Under the pieces are notes generated by a model. It searched no databases. It saw nothing but the letters and a program-made list of their open reading frames with translations, and was not told the DNA's origin. Below are positions 35,775 through 44,323 of a stretch of DNA of 64,000 nt, one piece after another. Source of the DNA: Flavobacterium psychrophilum (GTDB lineage: Bacteria; Bacteroidota; Bacteroidia; Flavobacteriales; Flavobacteriaceae). The stretch is from the NCBI GenBank assembly GCA_945890865.1, contig CAMDDB010000003.1:146990-210989 (forward strand), given 5' to 3'. The position numbers and the translations under genes were made by a program. The stretch's first letter is position 1; each line of letters opens with the position of its first letter.

Positions 35775-36998
35775 ATGGTAAAAACAATGTTTTACATCAA
35801 AAAAGACAAGGCAAAAACCAATGGAGATTGCCCTATTTACATCAAAGTGATTTTTAATCGAAAATCTATCACAATTAGTACTGGAAAGTATATTGCAGAG
35901 CAAAGATGGACTCAAACAGACAATTTAAGAAAACTATTAAGACAGGACAAAGAGAAAGTACTCAAGGAATACTTAGATTTATATGTTTTAAAAATTGAAA
36001 AAATCTACAATCATGTCATAAAATTTCAAGAGGATATTAGTATTTCTGAGTTTAAACTTATGATTTTAGATAAACATAAAGATGATGCTCTCCCCTCATT
36101 AGTGAGTCTAATAGACAAACACAATCAATATTTTACTAAATTAGTAGCAGTTGGTGAACGCTCAAAAGCATCCCTACAGAAATATCTCAGGGTGAAAGAT
36201 TTAATTCAAACCTTTAATTTAAAAAAATATGGCTGTAAGGACCTACAAATTAACAAAATTACCAGCGGCTATATTTATAATCTTGAATCCTATCTAAAAT
36301 TTGAAAGTGAATATAAAGGCAAATTAGGAATTAAAAACAATTCTACAGTAAAGTACTTCAAAAATCTAAAAACGATCTGTAATTATGCTATGCGAATGGA
36401 ATTGATAGAAAAAAATCCATTTAACTTATATGGAGGTAAAATAATAGAGGTGGAAACTTCATTTTTGACCCAAGAGGAGTTAGATCGGATTGAAAATAAA
36501 GATTTCAAAATTGATCGATTGGAGCGTGTGAAAGATTTATTCATATTTAGTTGCTATACTGGTTATGCTCCAGTAGATGCATTAAAGCTAACTCGAAAAA
36601 ATATCATTCAAGATACTTCCAAAACCCTATGGATTAAAGCCAATCGCCAAAAGACCAATTCGAAATCAAATGTACCTCTACTGCCTCAGGCCATTAAAAT
36701 AATTAATAAATACCAATTTGAATCAGAATCTTTATTACCTAAAATTTCGAATCAAAAGATGAATGCTTATCTAAAAGAAATTGCTGAGCTAGTTGGACTC
36801 GAAAAAAATCTAACCTGGTATGTAGCTCGACATACTTTTGCTACTACCGTGACTCTTGGTAATGGCATAAAAATTGAGAACGTTTCTGCGATGCTTGGGC
36901 ATAAAACGATCAGACAAACCCAACATTATGCAAAAATTCTAGATTCTAGTGTTTCAGACGACATGCAAAAGTTAATGGAGAAATTCAAAGACAAGTAG
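35775..36998 (+). CDS. Tyrosine site-specific integrase (Bacteroidota mobile-element type)
   Basis: A 407-residue recombinase that should insert and excise the island at tRNA-Ser. Residues about 1-90 are an arm-DNA-binding domain (MFYIKKDKAKTNGDCPIYIKV), 100-210 the core-binding SAM-like domain, and 220-400 the catalytic domain. The box I arginine is absent: the stretch reads FSCYTGYAPVDALKL, as in IntDOT-like enzymes of Bacteroidota. Box II reads WYVARHTFAT, with Tyr at the position usually held by His in HxxR; the LGHKTIRQTQHYAKI stretch has the third catalytic His and the nucleophile Tyr. It stands next to the tRNA and faces into the island. Confidence 0.9.
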   Translation: MVKTMFYIKKDKAKTNGDCPIYIKVIFNRKSITISTGKYIAEQRWTQTDNLRKLLRQDKEKVLKEYLDLYVLKIEKIYNHVIKFQEDISISEFKLMILDKHKDDALPSLVSLIDKHNQYFTKLVAVGERSKASLQKYLRVKDLIQTFNLKKYGCKDLQINKITSGYIYNLESYLKFESEYKGKLGIKNNSTVKYFKNLKTICNYAMRMELIEKNPFNLYGGKIIEVETSFLTQEELDRIENKDFKIDRLERVKDLFIFSCYTGYAPVDALKLTRKNIIQDTSKTLWIKANRQKTNSKSNVPLLPQAIKIINKYQFESESLLPKISNQKMNAYLKEIAELVGLEKNLTWYVARHTFATTVTLGNGIKIENVSAMLGHKTIRQTQHYAKILDSSVSDDMQKLMEKFKDK

Positions 36999-37024
36999 AT
37001 TTTTTATAAATTTGATATAACTAA

Positions 37025-37936
37025 ATGACAAACAATATGCTACTACCCAAAGAATACTTAAAGGAATTCATTGATTTTTCAAATGAAAAGATTGATTTTC
37101 ATACACAACACAAAAAATATCGCATCAACTATATGTGGTTAGATGAAATAGGTGAATATTATTTTCATGAAAGAATAAACGAATTTGTTGAAGGGCTAAA
37201 GGTGATTTTAATTAGCAATAACAATAACCTTTTAATTGTTGATGAATTACTTAACATTATACAAAATAAACTTTATCGCTATAGAATTGACAAAATTCAA
37301 TTTTTTGAACCTTTTTTAAGCCATATAGATAATATTAATAAAGTGGATTTTGAGATTGAATATGATGTGCAGGAAATTTATACTATTGAAAAAGTATTAA
37401 ATTATAATTTTGATGGAAATGTAGAAGAAGATAATATAATTTATTGCTTATACGCGCATAAAGATCGAACCAAAAATTACAAAGAAAAGGATGATTTTGA
37501 AAAGGTTAAATTGTATTTTTTTATAAACCAGTTCTATAAATCACTGTTATACTTTGAAGAAAAAATCAATTACCTGAAAAATGCTATTCAGGTCTACGGA
37601 GTTACTGATTTAAGTCATTATTTTACAGAAAATAAAGCCCCTAAAAATAAGTGCACCATAAAATTAGACAAAATTTCCACAGCTGTCTTGTTTAAAATTC
37701 TGATTGAAGCTGATTTAATTTATATGGATAGTGATAAATTAAAGAGTGAAAGCAAAATAAAAAAGTTTGCGGAAACCCATTTTAATTATACAGATTCAAA
37801 ACTCGGAATTAAACCATTAACCGATTTTAATAAGGAATATTCTAAAGTAAAAAATAAAGGAAGAAGTAACAAACAATTAGATGTAATAACTCAACTTTCT
37901 AATAACCTAAAAGATATGAGAACACATCTGAACTAA
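37025..37936 (+). CDS. Island protein of unknown function next to the integrase
   Basis: A 303-residue, lysine- and aromatic-rich cytoplasmic protein without signal peptide or membrane segment. I do not recognise it. The N-terminal 200 residues are helical (ELLNIIQNKLYRYRIDKIQFF; FYKSLLYFEEKINYLKNAIQ). The C-terminal 110 residues resemble a winged-helix layout (TAVLFKILIEADLIYMDSDKLKSESKIKKFAETHF). Similar placement after an integrase is known for RteC-type regulators of Bacteroidota elements, but I cannot confirm that family. It starts 26 bases after the integrase and probably shares its transcript. Confidence 0.6.
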   Translation: MTNNMLLPKEYLKEFIDFSNEKIDFHTQHKKYRINYMWLDEIGEYYFHERINEFVEGLKVILISNNNNLLIVDELLNIIQNKLYRYRIDKIQFFEPFLSHIDNINKVDFEIEYDVQEIYTIEKVLNYNFDGNVEEDNIIYCLYAHKDRTKNYKEKDDFEKVKLYFFINQFYKSLLYFEEKINYLKNAIQVYGVTDLSHYFTENKAPKNKCTIKLDKISTAVLFKILIEADLIYMDSDKLKSESKIKKFAETHFNYTDSKLGIKPLTDFNKEYSKVKNKGRSNKQLDVITQLSNNLKDMRTHLN

Positions 37937-37953
37937 TATTTTTTTAATTTATC

Positions 37954-37974
37954 CCTTGGAGATCTCTAGATACC
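37954..37974. promoter_or_regulatory. Second copy of the GGAGATCTC palindromic site, upstream of the HTH gene
   Basis: CTTGGAGATCTCTAG (37955-37969) plus the following ATACC copies the perfect palindrome at 35697-35710 with few changes. The two copies lie 64 bases before the integrase start and 53 bases before the HTH gene start, so one regulator may control both promoters. Confidence 0.5.
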
Positions 37975-38022
37975 TGGTTTTTTCATAAACATATATTATT
38001 CCTTTACAGAAAATTTATTATT

Positions 38023-38349
38023 ATGAAATACACTGAGGAAATTCAAATGCCTACGGTTCGCGGAATTCAATTACTGCTTGAGCCTATTGTAGTTAAGTTA
38101 CAAAACTTAGAAAATGAGCTACAAAAATTACCTAAGAAGGTACAGCCTTCCAAGTACTATCGTGCCAGAGATTTAAAAGAACTCTTTGGCCTAACCAACA
38201 ACACTATTATCAAGTATCGAAATGACGGAATACTTCCGTATACTTTACTTGGTGGTGTTTATCTGTATGACGCTAAAGCCATAGATGAAATGTTGGAACA
38301 AAACAAAAGCAATACAGGAAGGAGGTTATTTTATGAGCGAGCTAACTAA
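38023..38349 (+). CDS. Helix-turn-helix (excisionase/MerR-like) DNA-binding protein
   Basis: A 108-residue cytoplasmic DNA-binding protein. Residues about 45-100 are a winged HTH_17/excisionase-type domain: YYRARDLKELFGLTNNTII then YRNDGILPYTLLGGVYLYDAKAIDEML. The N-terminal 40 residues form a coiled helix (LLEPIVVKLQNLENELQKL) for dimerisation. Proteins like this beside an integrase act as recombination directionality factors or regulators in Bacteroidota elements. The 3' end overlaps the next gene by 17 bases. Confidence 0.78.
   Translation: MKYTEEIQMPTVRGIQLLLEPIVVKLQNLENELQKLPKKVQPSKYYRARDLKELFGLTNNTIIKYRNDGILPYTLLGGVYLYDAKAIDEMLEQNKSNTGRRLFYERAN
38316..38325 (+). promoter_or_regulatory. 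Unusually strong Shine-Dalgarno sequence
   Basis: AGGAAGGAGG ends 7 bases before the ATG at 38333 and lies inside the 3' end of the HTH gene. Full anti-Shine-Dalgarno matches are rare in Bacteroidota, whose start sites normally lack them. It decides the start of the overlapping gene. Confidence 0.6.
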
Positions 38350-38698
38350 GAAGGACCCACTAACAGGTGAAACGTTTTTACCAAAACGATTGAACCAACG
38401 ATTTGCATCGGCAACAAATCGAATACGGTATAATAACATACAGGCGAATGATTTGCGAAAAAAGCGGGCCATCATTTATGGACCGTTAAACAAAACCCAT
38501 TTACTTCTAATCAAGTTGATGAAAGGCAAAAATGAGGCAACGTATTCAAAAGAGTTTTTAAAAGGATATGGTGTCGAGTTGAGTTTATTCAATCATATTG
38601 TAAAAATAGATGACATTCAACATCATGCAATTTTTGAATTCGTTTTACTTTTTTTAGATAATAATATTGTAAAAATAATAAGACATGGAAGATATTAG
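38333..38698 (+). CDS. Small island protein, overlapping the HTH gene
   Basis: A 121-residue basic protein of unknown function, MSELTKKDPLTGETFLPKR... It opens with a K-DPLTGE-F-PKR-NQ-FA motif, which looks like a conserved peptide of mobile-element proteins in Bacteroidota. The start is set by the strong Shine-Dalgarno sequence; the longer frame from 38285 would lie wholly in the HTH gene. It overlaps the HTH gene by 17 bases and the next small gene by 14, so the three are translated together. Confidence 0.6.
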   Translation: MSELTKKDPLTGETFLPKRLNQRFASATNRIRYNNIQANDLRKKRAIIYGPLNKTHLLLIKLMKGKNEATYSKEFLKGYGVELSLFNHIVKIDDIQHHAIFEFVLLFLDNNIVKIIRHGRY

Positions 38699-38864
38699 TA
38701 ATTTGAGACTTGTAGAAAGAACTTTTACTGTAGAAAATACTTTAGCTGAAAATGCATTGCTCAAAAAGGACAACAAATTCCTTATTACTACAACTATTCT
38801 TTTAGGAGTTGTGGCAATAGGGTTATTCGTGTACGCAATTGACCAGGAGCTTCAGAAAAAGTAG
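38685..38864 (+). CDS. 59-residue single-pass membrane protein
   Basis: A short gene overlapping the preceding one by 14 bases and followed by a terminator. The product begins MEDISNLRLVERTFTVEN, and residues about 33-52 (FLITTTILLGVVAIGLFVYA) form one hydrophobic membrane helix, then a short charged tail. No motif is recognised. The overlap, the plausible topology and the terminator 25 bases later support a real gene rather than a chance frame. Confidence 0.6.
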   Translation: MEDISNLRLVERTFTVENTLAENALLKKDNKFLITTTILLGVVAIGLFVYAIDQELQKK

Positions 38865-38885
38865 TTGACACATCAAAAGTAAGTT

Positions 38886-38917
38886 TAAGCCCGAGCGATA
38901 ACGTTCGGGTTTTTTTA
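38886..38917 (+). terminator. Rho-independent terminator
   Basis: Stem CCCGAGCG (38889-38896) / CGTTCGGG (38901-38908), one G-U pair, loop ATAA, then TT and a T-run. It ends the HTH/small-gene run. Confidence 0.85.
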
Positions 38918-39079
38918 TTCATAAGGTTTCTCCTGCCCTACTTCTAAAAAAATTACTCCTGAAAATGCTCGTAGCAAAAAAGATATTATAAAAGATATTA
39001 CTTATTATAAATAATATTTTTTCCGAAAAGCTTTAAACCATAAAACTTAAATTTTACCAAAAATTCGACTTGTGAAAAA

Positions 39080-39124
39080 CAAATTCATAACGTATTCATT
39101 GCATTGTCAATGCGCATGAATTTG
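39080..39124. repeat. Nested 45-base palindrome
   Basis: Outer arms CAAATTCAT (39080-39088) / ATGAATTTG (39116-39124) enclose the 13-base hyphenated palindrome GCATTGTCAATGC (39101-39113). Both arms are perfect. It could be a protein-binding site for an island regulator or part of a transfer or replication origin. Confidence 0.5.
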
Positions 39125-39310
39125 CTTTAAAAATGCATTAGATATGCATATAAATAGCACTAAAAAAAGTGTGGTTTGATAGGAAATGATGATAAATAGA
39201 AAAGTGAAGTAGTTTATTCTTATTATTTTCGTAGTTTCATTTAATTGATTAGTTGTTAAAAAAAATGTTATAATTTTTTATGCAGTTAGTATTACCCAGA
39301 GTTTTAATTG

Positions 39311-39318
39311 TATATTTG
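39311..39318 (+). promoter_or_regulatory. -7 box in front of the hairpin element
   Basis: TATATTTG matches the Bacteroidota consensus; transcription would begin about 38 bases before the first helix of the structured element and continue toward the gene at 39544. Confidence 0.4.
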
Positions 39319-39362
39319 TTTTGAAATTTTTGGAATAAATAGCGTTTTGCTGATAATCTGTA

Positions 39363-39469
39363 GTTGAAAGGTCGAAAATTCAAATGCATACAAGAAAGTC
39401 AGAGTAAACGCTCATGCGATATGCGTGGGCTTTGCTTTACTTTGTATGCGGGTATTCGACCACCTCAAC
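39363..39469 (+). ncRNA. 107-base hairpin-forming element, candidate structured RNA or leader
   Basis: Five consecutive perfectly nested helices can be drawn: GTTGA/TCAAC, GGTCGAA/TTCGACC, GCATACAA/TTGTATGC, AGTAAA/TTTACT and GCTCATGCG/TGCGTGGGC (three G-U), 35 pairs in all, with an apical loop of three bases and asymmetric 9-base bulges on the 5' side. The bases GCGTGGG (39423-39429) can alternatively pair with CCCACGC (39489-39495), which is followed by seven Ts. That makes a possible switch or attenuator for the gene at 39544. I do not recognise the family; it could also act as DNA hairpin. Confidence 0.45.
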
Positions 39470-39543
39470 AACAAGTATAGTAAATTGTCCCACGCTGTTT
39501 TTTTATGATCTAATATAAACTAGGGGCGGTTGATTTTATTATT

Positions 39544-40479
39544 ATGAAAAAATTATTACTTCTTTTTTTAGTAACAGTTGCCCTAACTTCAATTAGGTCT
39601 TTTGCTAAGACTACTATTTGCGAAATTACATTCTACTCCAGCAATATAAAGTACGATTGCCTAATGGTACTTAACGACACTTATAGTTATGGAAATAACT
39701 ACATGAGAGTTGCATACACAATAAATGGAAATTATATTATAATTAATCAGCGTTTAAGTATAGTAAAACAGTCACTTCCAGATGGAAACACATACATAAC
39801 AGCTACTGGTTATGGTGTTCGATTTATTACCAATGCTTATGGACACACCTATAATCCCGATAAGTTAAGTATCTTAATTAATGCGGCAGGAGTTATAGAC
39901 CAACCTAAAGTAGGTGATTCAAACAACGCTATGATGCCTGTTTCTTCATTTAGAGATATATCTAATGAAAATATAGAATATAATTACTTAAAACGCTTTT
40001 TCCTTGATGGAGAGCCAGAATTATATAGCTTATCTATAAGTACATTTGGAAATCAAAAGGTAGCTGAAACTCAAAATAATGGTTCGAATTTCAATTCAAT
40101 AAATAATTCAAATTTCAATTCTACTCAAAATTCAAAACAAAATTCAACTCTAATTGAATTTTATAATAATACAGGTTCTAATATTAGCGCATGTTATGCC
40201 TATTATAATAATGATGATAGATGTTGGACTTCAGTTGGTTGGTATACAGTTCCACCTTACAGTAATAAAACTATTGATATTGGTAATTATTCAGGAAATA
40301 TATATATCAGAGGAATTTATGGTATTTTAAAAGAGTGGGGTTCAGGCGATGGACAGTTTTGTGTTGATCCAATGCAGAACTTTAATATAAAATTTGCAGA
40401 TACTAAGGATTGCTGGAGCAAAAAGAAGTTTACTAAGCGTAGTGTAGTTCCTGGTGTAAATAAATGGACTTTTAATTAA
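39544..40479 (+). CDS. Secreted protein with C-terminal DUF1036-like domain
   Basis: A 311-residue exported protein with signal peptide ending RSFAKT. The N-terminal half is beta-rich and not recognised. Residues about 180-205 are an Asn/Ser-rich low-complexity linker. The C-terminal 110 residues follow the DUF1036 pattern: CYAYYNNDDRCWTSVGWYTV, then PPYSNKTIDIGNY, FCVDP and CW in order. The four cysteines there probably form disulfides in the periplasm or outside. Function is unknown. It lies downstream of a structured noncoding element and 10 bases before another secreted protein. Confidence 0.65.
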   Translation: MKKLLLLFLVTVALTSIRSFAKTTICEITFYSSNIKYDCLMVLNDTYSYGNNYMRVAYTINGNYIIINQRLSIVKQSLPDGNTYITATGYGVRFITNAYGHTYNPDKLSILINAAGVIDQPKVGDSNNAMMPVSSFRDISNENIEYNYLKRFFLDGEPELYSLSISTFGNQKVAETQNNGSNFNSINNSNFNSTQNSKQNSTLIEFYNNTGSNISACYAYYNNDDRCWTSVGWYTVPPYSNKTIDIGNYSGNIYIRGIYGILKEWGSGDGQFCVDPMQNFNIKFADTKDCWSKKKFTKRSVVPGVNKWTFN

Positions 40480-40489
40480 CAGACTATAA

Positions 40490-40945
40490 ATGAAATATAG
40501 ATTTTACTTGTTGTTATTTACATGTTTTTTCATTTTATCATTTAAAACTTCGCTTTTGTGCACAAATAAGCATTTTGAGGTATTAAATGCTTTTTCTTCC
40601 AGTTGGACTGCTGGAACATTACAAGGTGGTTCAGGTACAGAATATTACTTTAATATTATTTTAAAATCAAAACAAAAAATAATTTTTGATTCTATCTGGA
40701 TTAATAATCGTAGTAGCAAAATATTTATTTCAAAAAAACAGAAATCTATTTCAAGTGCTCCAATTGACTATTTTAAAGGGGATACAATTACATTGAGAAT
40801 ATCCATGTCAAATAATAATATAAAGCAAGTAAAATCTCCAAAAAAAATCACTAAAGGCGCATTATTAAGCTATAGAATTAATGACAAATTGAAATATTTC
40901 AAAATCAACAAAATTGAATCACAAAAGCCAATATTTTATCAATAA
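40490..40945 (+). CDS. Small secreted protein of unknown function
   Basis: A 151-residue protein with a hydrophobic N-terminal export signal (YLLLFTCFFILSF). The mature part is lysine-rich and beta-type (FNIILKSKQKIIFDSIWINNRS; SYRINDKLKYFKINKIE), resembling a small immunoglobulin-like domain. No family is recognised. It lies between the DUF1036-like gene (10 bases) and the T9SS-exported gene (16 bases), so a shared operon and common envelope location are likely. Confidence 0.6.
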   Translation: MKYRFYLLLFTCFFILSFKTSLLCTNKHFEVLNAFSSSWTAGTLQGGSGTEYYFNIILKSKQKIIFDSIWINNRSSKIFISKKQKSISSAPIDYFKGDTITLRISMSNNNIKQVKSPKKITKGALLSYRINDKLKYFKINKIESQKPIFYQ

Positions 40946-40961
40946 CTTATATACAAATAAT

Positions 40962-43598
40962 ATGAAAAAAATTAAAAAAACAAATCTATTATTTCTGTTA
41001 TTACTTTCATTTCAAATGGGTTTTTCTCAACCTTGGATGAATAAAGTAACTTCAGAAAAACCAACATTTCAAGAAATTCAAACTGCTTTTAACGAATATT
41101 GGAAAGATAGACCTATAGAAAAAGGGAAAGGCTATAAGCCTTTTAAAAGATGGGAATGGTATTGGGAAAGTAGGTTGCTACCAAATGGTGAATTTCCAAG
41201 TCCGTCAATTACTTGGGATGAATTTCATAAATATTATTCTCAAAGAAACCAAAACGCACAAAGAAGCGCACAATCAACAGCGAATTGGACATTTTCAGGG
41301 CCTTCTTCAAGTAATGGAGGCTATTCAGGTTTAGGTAGAATAAATTGTATGGCATTTCACCCAACAGATGCAAATACATTTTGGGTTGGAACTCCTGCTG
41401 GGGGGTTATGGAAAACAACCAATGGAGGAACAGATTGGACAACAAGTACCGATAATTTACCTGTTTTAGGTGTTAGTGATATTGCTGTGCATCCAACAAA
41501 TCCTAATATTTTATACATTGCTACTGGTGATGGTGATTTAGGTAGCTTAAGTGGTTTAACAGGTGGAGCAGATGGAGATACAAAAAGCATTGGAATTTTA
41601 AAATCACTTGATGGCGGAGCAACATGGAGTACAACTGGGCTTAACTGGTCAGTCACAAATCATAAATTAATAAGAAGATTATTAATAAATCCCTCTAATC
41701 CACAAATTTTAATTGCAGCTGCATCAGATGGTATTTGGAGAACTACAGATGGTGGAACTACATGGTCTAATACTCAGATAGGATATTTTATGGATTTAGA
41801 ATACAAACCTGGTGATCCTACGATTGTTTATGCATCAACTTATGGTGTACCAGCAAAAATTTACCGTTCTATAGATTCTGGAGGCACGTGGAGTTTAATA
41901 TCAACCCTTGCAGACGTAGTGAGAATAAATTTAGCAGTAACTCCAAATGCGCCATCTTTGGTTGATGCATTATGCGCTAATACATCTCGTGGTCTTGCAG
42001 GTTTGTGGTATTCTTCAAATAGTGGAGCATCTTTTTCACAATACTTTGCCAGTGATAATACAAATAATTTATTACATAGTTCATATAATGCTTCTGGCAA
42101 TGGTGGTCAAGGAGATTATGATTTAGCTTATGCAATTAATCCAACAAATTATAATGATTTTTGGCTTGGTGGTGTAAACACTTGGAACTCTACAAATGGC
42201 GGTTTAAATTGGAATATTAAAACAATGTGGTCTTCTGGTACTTCTGATAATCCGAATAATATACCAGTTGTTCATGCAGATAAACATTTTATTGTATTTC
42301 ACCCATTGGTTCCCGGAACTATGTTTGAATGTAATGATGGGGGTTTGTACAAAACAACAAACAATGGCACCACTTGGACAGATTTAACTAATGGCATGCA
42401 AATTAGTCAAATGTATAGAATTGGAGTTTCACAAAGCCAATCAAATCCTAAAATTCTTTGCGGACTTCAAGATAATGGAACTAAATCAAATAATTTATCT
42501 AATTGGGAAGATGAATTAGGGGGGGACGGTATGGAATGTATATTTGATGGTTCTACAAATACTGCATATGCTAGTCAACAATATGGTAATTTCTTTAGGT
42601 CGGGTTCTCCAGGAATTAACATTTCTTCAACAATACCTTTTTTACCAACAGAAGTAACTCCCCCAACACCACCTTCAACAGTCCCTACTCCAAAAGGTGC
42701 TTGGGTAACTCCTTTAATAATGCATCCAACAAATTCAAGTACATTATATGCTGGATATAAACGAGTTTATAAAACCACAAATAAAGGTGATTCATGGACA
42801 GCAATATCAGGTGTTTTAGATTCAAATAATGAAAATATTAGATTTATGGCAATTGCACCTTCGAATCCCAATACTATCTATGCGGCAACTTTGAAAAAAT
42901 TGTATTCAACAACAAATGGAGGGACTAGTTGGAATTTAATTTTAGATTCCGGGACAATACAAAACTATGCTAATCTTTCTGGTTTGGCGGTAGACCCTAC
43001 AAATCCTGATAAGGTATTTATTACTGTTTCAGGTTACACTGCAGGCGATAAAGTTTATATGAAACCTGGAATTGGGCAAAATTGGATAAATTATTCGGGC
43101 TCTTTACCAAACATCCCTGTTAATTGTATAGTATATCAAACGGGAAGCAACGAAGGTTTATATATTGGCACAGATATAGGAGTGTTTTACACCGATGGTT
43201 CAATGACTGATTGGATTCCTTATCAAACAGGTTTACCTAACGTTGTAGTTACTGATTTAGAAATTAGTTATTATGATAATAAACTTTGGGCAGGCACTTT
43301 TGGTCGCGGTTTATGGAAAACGGATTTATATACTCCACTTTCAATTAATGATGAAGAGTTTTATAATCAAATTATTATTTCACCAAATCCTAACAATGGC
43401 GTATTTAAAATCAATGTACCACAAGGAAAAACATATTCTTTAATTGTTTATGATATTCAAGGGAAAAAAGTATATGAAGAACAATCTATAGATACAGAAC
43501 AAAAAAATATTGATTTGACAAAACAAAATTCTGGGGTATATCTTTTAAAAATAGATATCGAAGGTAAATTGTTTACCAAGAAAATCATCAAACAATAA
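40962..43598 (+). CDS. Secreted BNR/sortilin-type beta-propeller protein with T9SS sorting tail
   Basis: An 878-residue exported protein. The start MKKIKKTNLLFLLLLSFQ (40962) gives a standard signal peptide ending FSQPW; the longer frame from 40914 adds 16 residues inside the previous gene. Residues about 110-790 are repeated BNR/Asp-box and sortilin-type propeller motifs (GGTTW-like repeats, for example TTNGGTDWTTS and SLDGGATWS). The last 75 residues are a type A T9SS sorting domain (SPNPNNGVFKINVPQG; NSGVYLLKI; TKKIIKQ). It should be exported by the type IX secretion system and attached to or released from the cell surface; its ligand is not known. Confidence 0.88.
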   Translation: MKKIKKTNLLFLLLLSFQMGFSQPWMNKVTSEKPTFQEIQTAFNEYWKDRPIEKGKGYKPFKRWEWYWESRLLPNGEFPSPSITWDEFHKYYSQRNQNAQRSAQSTANWTFSGPSSSNGGYSGLGRINCMAFHPTDANTFWVGTPAGGLWKTTNGGTDWTTSTDNLPVLGVSDIAVHPTNPNILYIATGDGDLGSLSGLTGGADGDTKSIGILKSLDGGATWSTTGLNWSVTNHKLIRRLLINPSNPQILIAAASDGIWRTTDGGTTWSNTQIGYFMDLEYKPGDPTIVYASTYGVPAKIYRSIDSGGTWSLISTLADVVRINLAVTPNAPSLVDALCANTSRGLAGLWYSSNSGASFSQYFASDNTNNLLHSSYNASGNGGQGDYDLAYAINPTNYNDFWLGGVNTWNSTNGGLNWNIKTMWSSGTSDNPNNIPVVHADKHFIVFHPLVPGTMFECNDGGLYKTTNNGTTWTDLTNGMQISQMYRIGVSQSQSNPKILCGLQDNGTKSNNLSNWEDELGGDGMECIFDGSTNTAYASQQYGNFFRSGSPGINISSTIPFLPTEVTPPTPPSTVPTPKGAWVTPLIMHPTNSSTLYAGYKRVYKTTNKGDSWTAISGVLDSNNENIRFMAIAPSNPNTIYAATLKKLYSTTNGGTSWNLILDSGTIQNYANLSGLAVDPTNPDKVFITVSGYTAGDKVYMKPGIGQNWINYSGSLPNIPVNCIVYQTGSNEGLYIGTDIGVFYTDGSMTDWIPYQTGLPNVVVTDLEISYYDNKLWAGTFGRGLWKTDLYTPLSINDEEFYNQIIISPNPNNGVFKINVPQGKTYSLIVYDIQGKKVYEEQSIDTEQKNIDLTKQNSGVYLLKIDIEGKLFTKKIIKQ

Positions 43599-43654
43599 AT
43601 TAAATCAATCGATGGCTAATATAAGTGCTGTTAGGTTGTTTTGTGAATTTAAAT

Positions 43655-43682
43655 AAAAAAGAGGGCTAATGCCCTCTTTTTT
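43655..43682. terminator. Bidirectional rho-independent terminator
   Basis: Stem GAGGGC (43661-43666) / GCCCTC (43671-43676) with loop TAAT, extended by six A-T pairs on each side. It ends both the T9SS protein gene and the convergent secreted-protein gene. Confidence 0.85.
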
Positions 43683-44280
43683 ACTCTTTAAATAAATTTT
43701 CTTTTGAACTTTTACTATTAAAAAAGTTGTCAACCAAATTTTTGTCAAAAACTTTATTAAAGTTATCGAACTCCTTTTCATTTGAAAATGCAATTACCAT
43801 CCCTTTATTAGATATATATTGATTATCGCTTGCAACTAATTTATCGCTTTCTATTAGCATCAAATAAGCACCATCTATGATTTTGAATCTTGCGGTTATG
43901 TTGGCAGAAAAATCAAAATGCCAACTACCATAATGAAATCCAACACCTAAAACTACTTTTTTTGATTCAACGGACTTATTTAATTCAACTACTTTGTTCT
44001 CAATTGCTGTTTGCTTCCATTTTAAATACAGTTCTTTAGTTTCATTTAAAAACTGTATTAAGCCTTCAACTTCATTATTTTTGACGATTAAGTTCACAGG
44101 TTTACTTCCCGAATCATAAGAAGAACAATCAATGTAATAACTAAATTTACCCTTTTCGTCAGGTTTGCTTACCATAACATCATATTTCTTTGAAAAATAT
44201 GAAGAATTATAACTTGTCAAATTTTCCTGTCCAAAACCAAATTGTGCAACAAACACAATGAATACTAATACTTTTTTCAT
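43681..44280 (-). CDS. Secreted protein of unknown function
   Basis: A 199-residue exported protein with signal peptide ending QFGFGQEN. The mature protein is an alpha/beta domain with a coiled region (LIQFLNETKELYLKWKQTAIEN) and no cysteines except those in DCSSYDS. It resembles small stress-type proteins found in Bacteroidota but I recognise no family. It diverges from the WYL regulator gene, and the 109-base gap between them holds a paired operator-like site, so it may be under that regulator. Confidence 0.6.
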   Translation of the reverse strand: MKKVLVFIVFVAQFGFGQENLTSYNSSYFSKKYDVMVSKPDEKGKFSYYIDCSSYDSGSKPVNLIVKNNEVEGLIQFLNETKELYLKWKQTAIENKVVELNKSVESKKVVLGVGFHYGSWHFDFSANITARFKIIDGAYLMLIESDKLVASDNQYISNKGMVIAFSNEKEFDNFNKVFDKNLVDNFFNSKSSKENLFKE

Positions 44281-44323
44281 TTCTTATAATTTTAAAATTT
44301 AAACAAATAACATCAACTTTTGT

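Larger units (their letters stand above)
38918..39543. other. 626-base noncoding stretch with several inverted repeats
   Basis: No credible reading frame is seen. The stretch holds a direct repeat AAAAGATATTA (twice, near 38978-39000), a nested palindrome at 39080-39124, TGCAT-rich palindromes just after it, a -7-like box at 39311-39318 and the 107-base hairpin-forming element at 39363-39469. It separates the integration module from the cargo. Confidence 0.7.

Noticed and set aside
39363..39469. Integron attC site or retron msr-msd for the hairpin element
   Set aside because: attC sites begin RYYYAAC and end GTTRRRY; this element begins GTTGA and ends TCAAC, the opposite order, and no integron integrase is present. 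A retron needs a reverse transcriptase gene next to it, which is absent.
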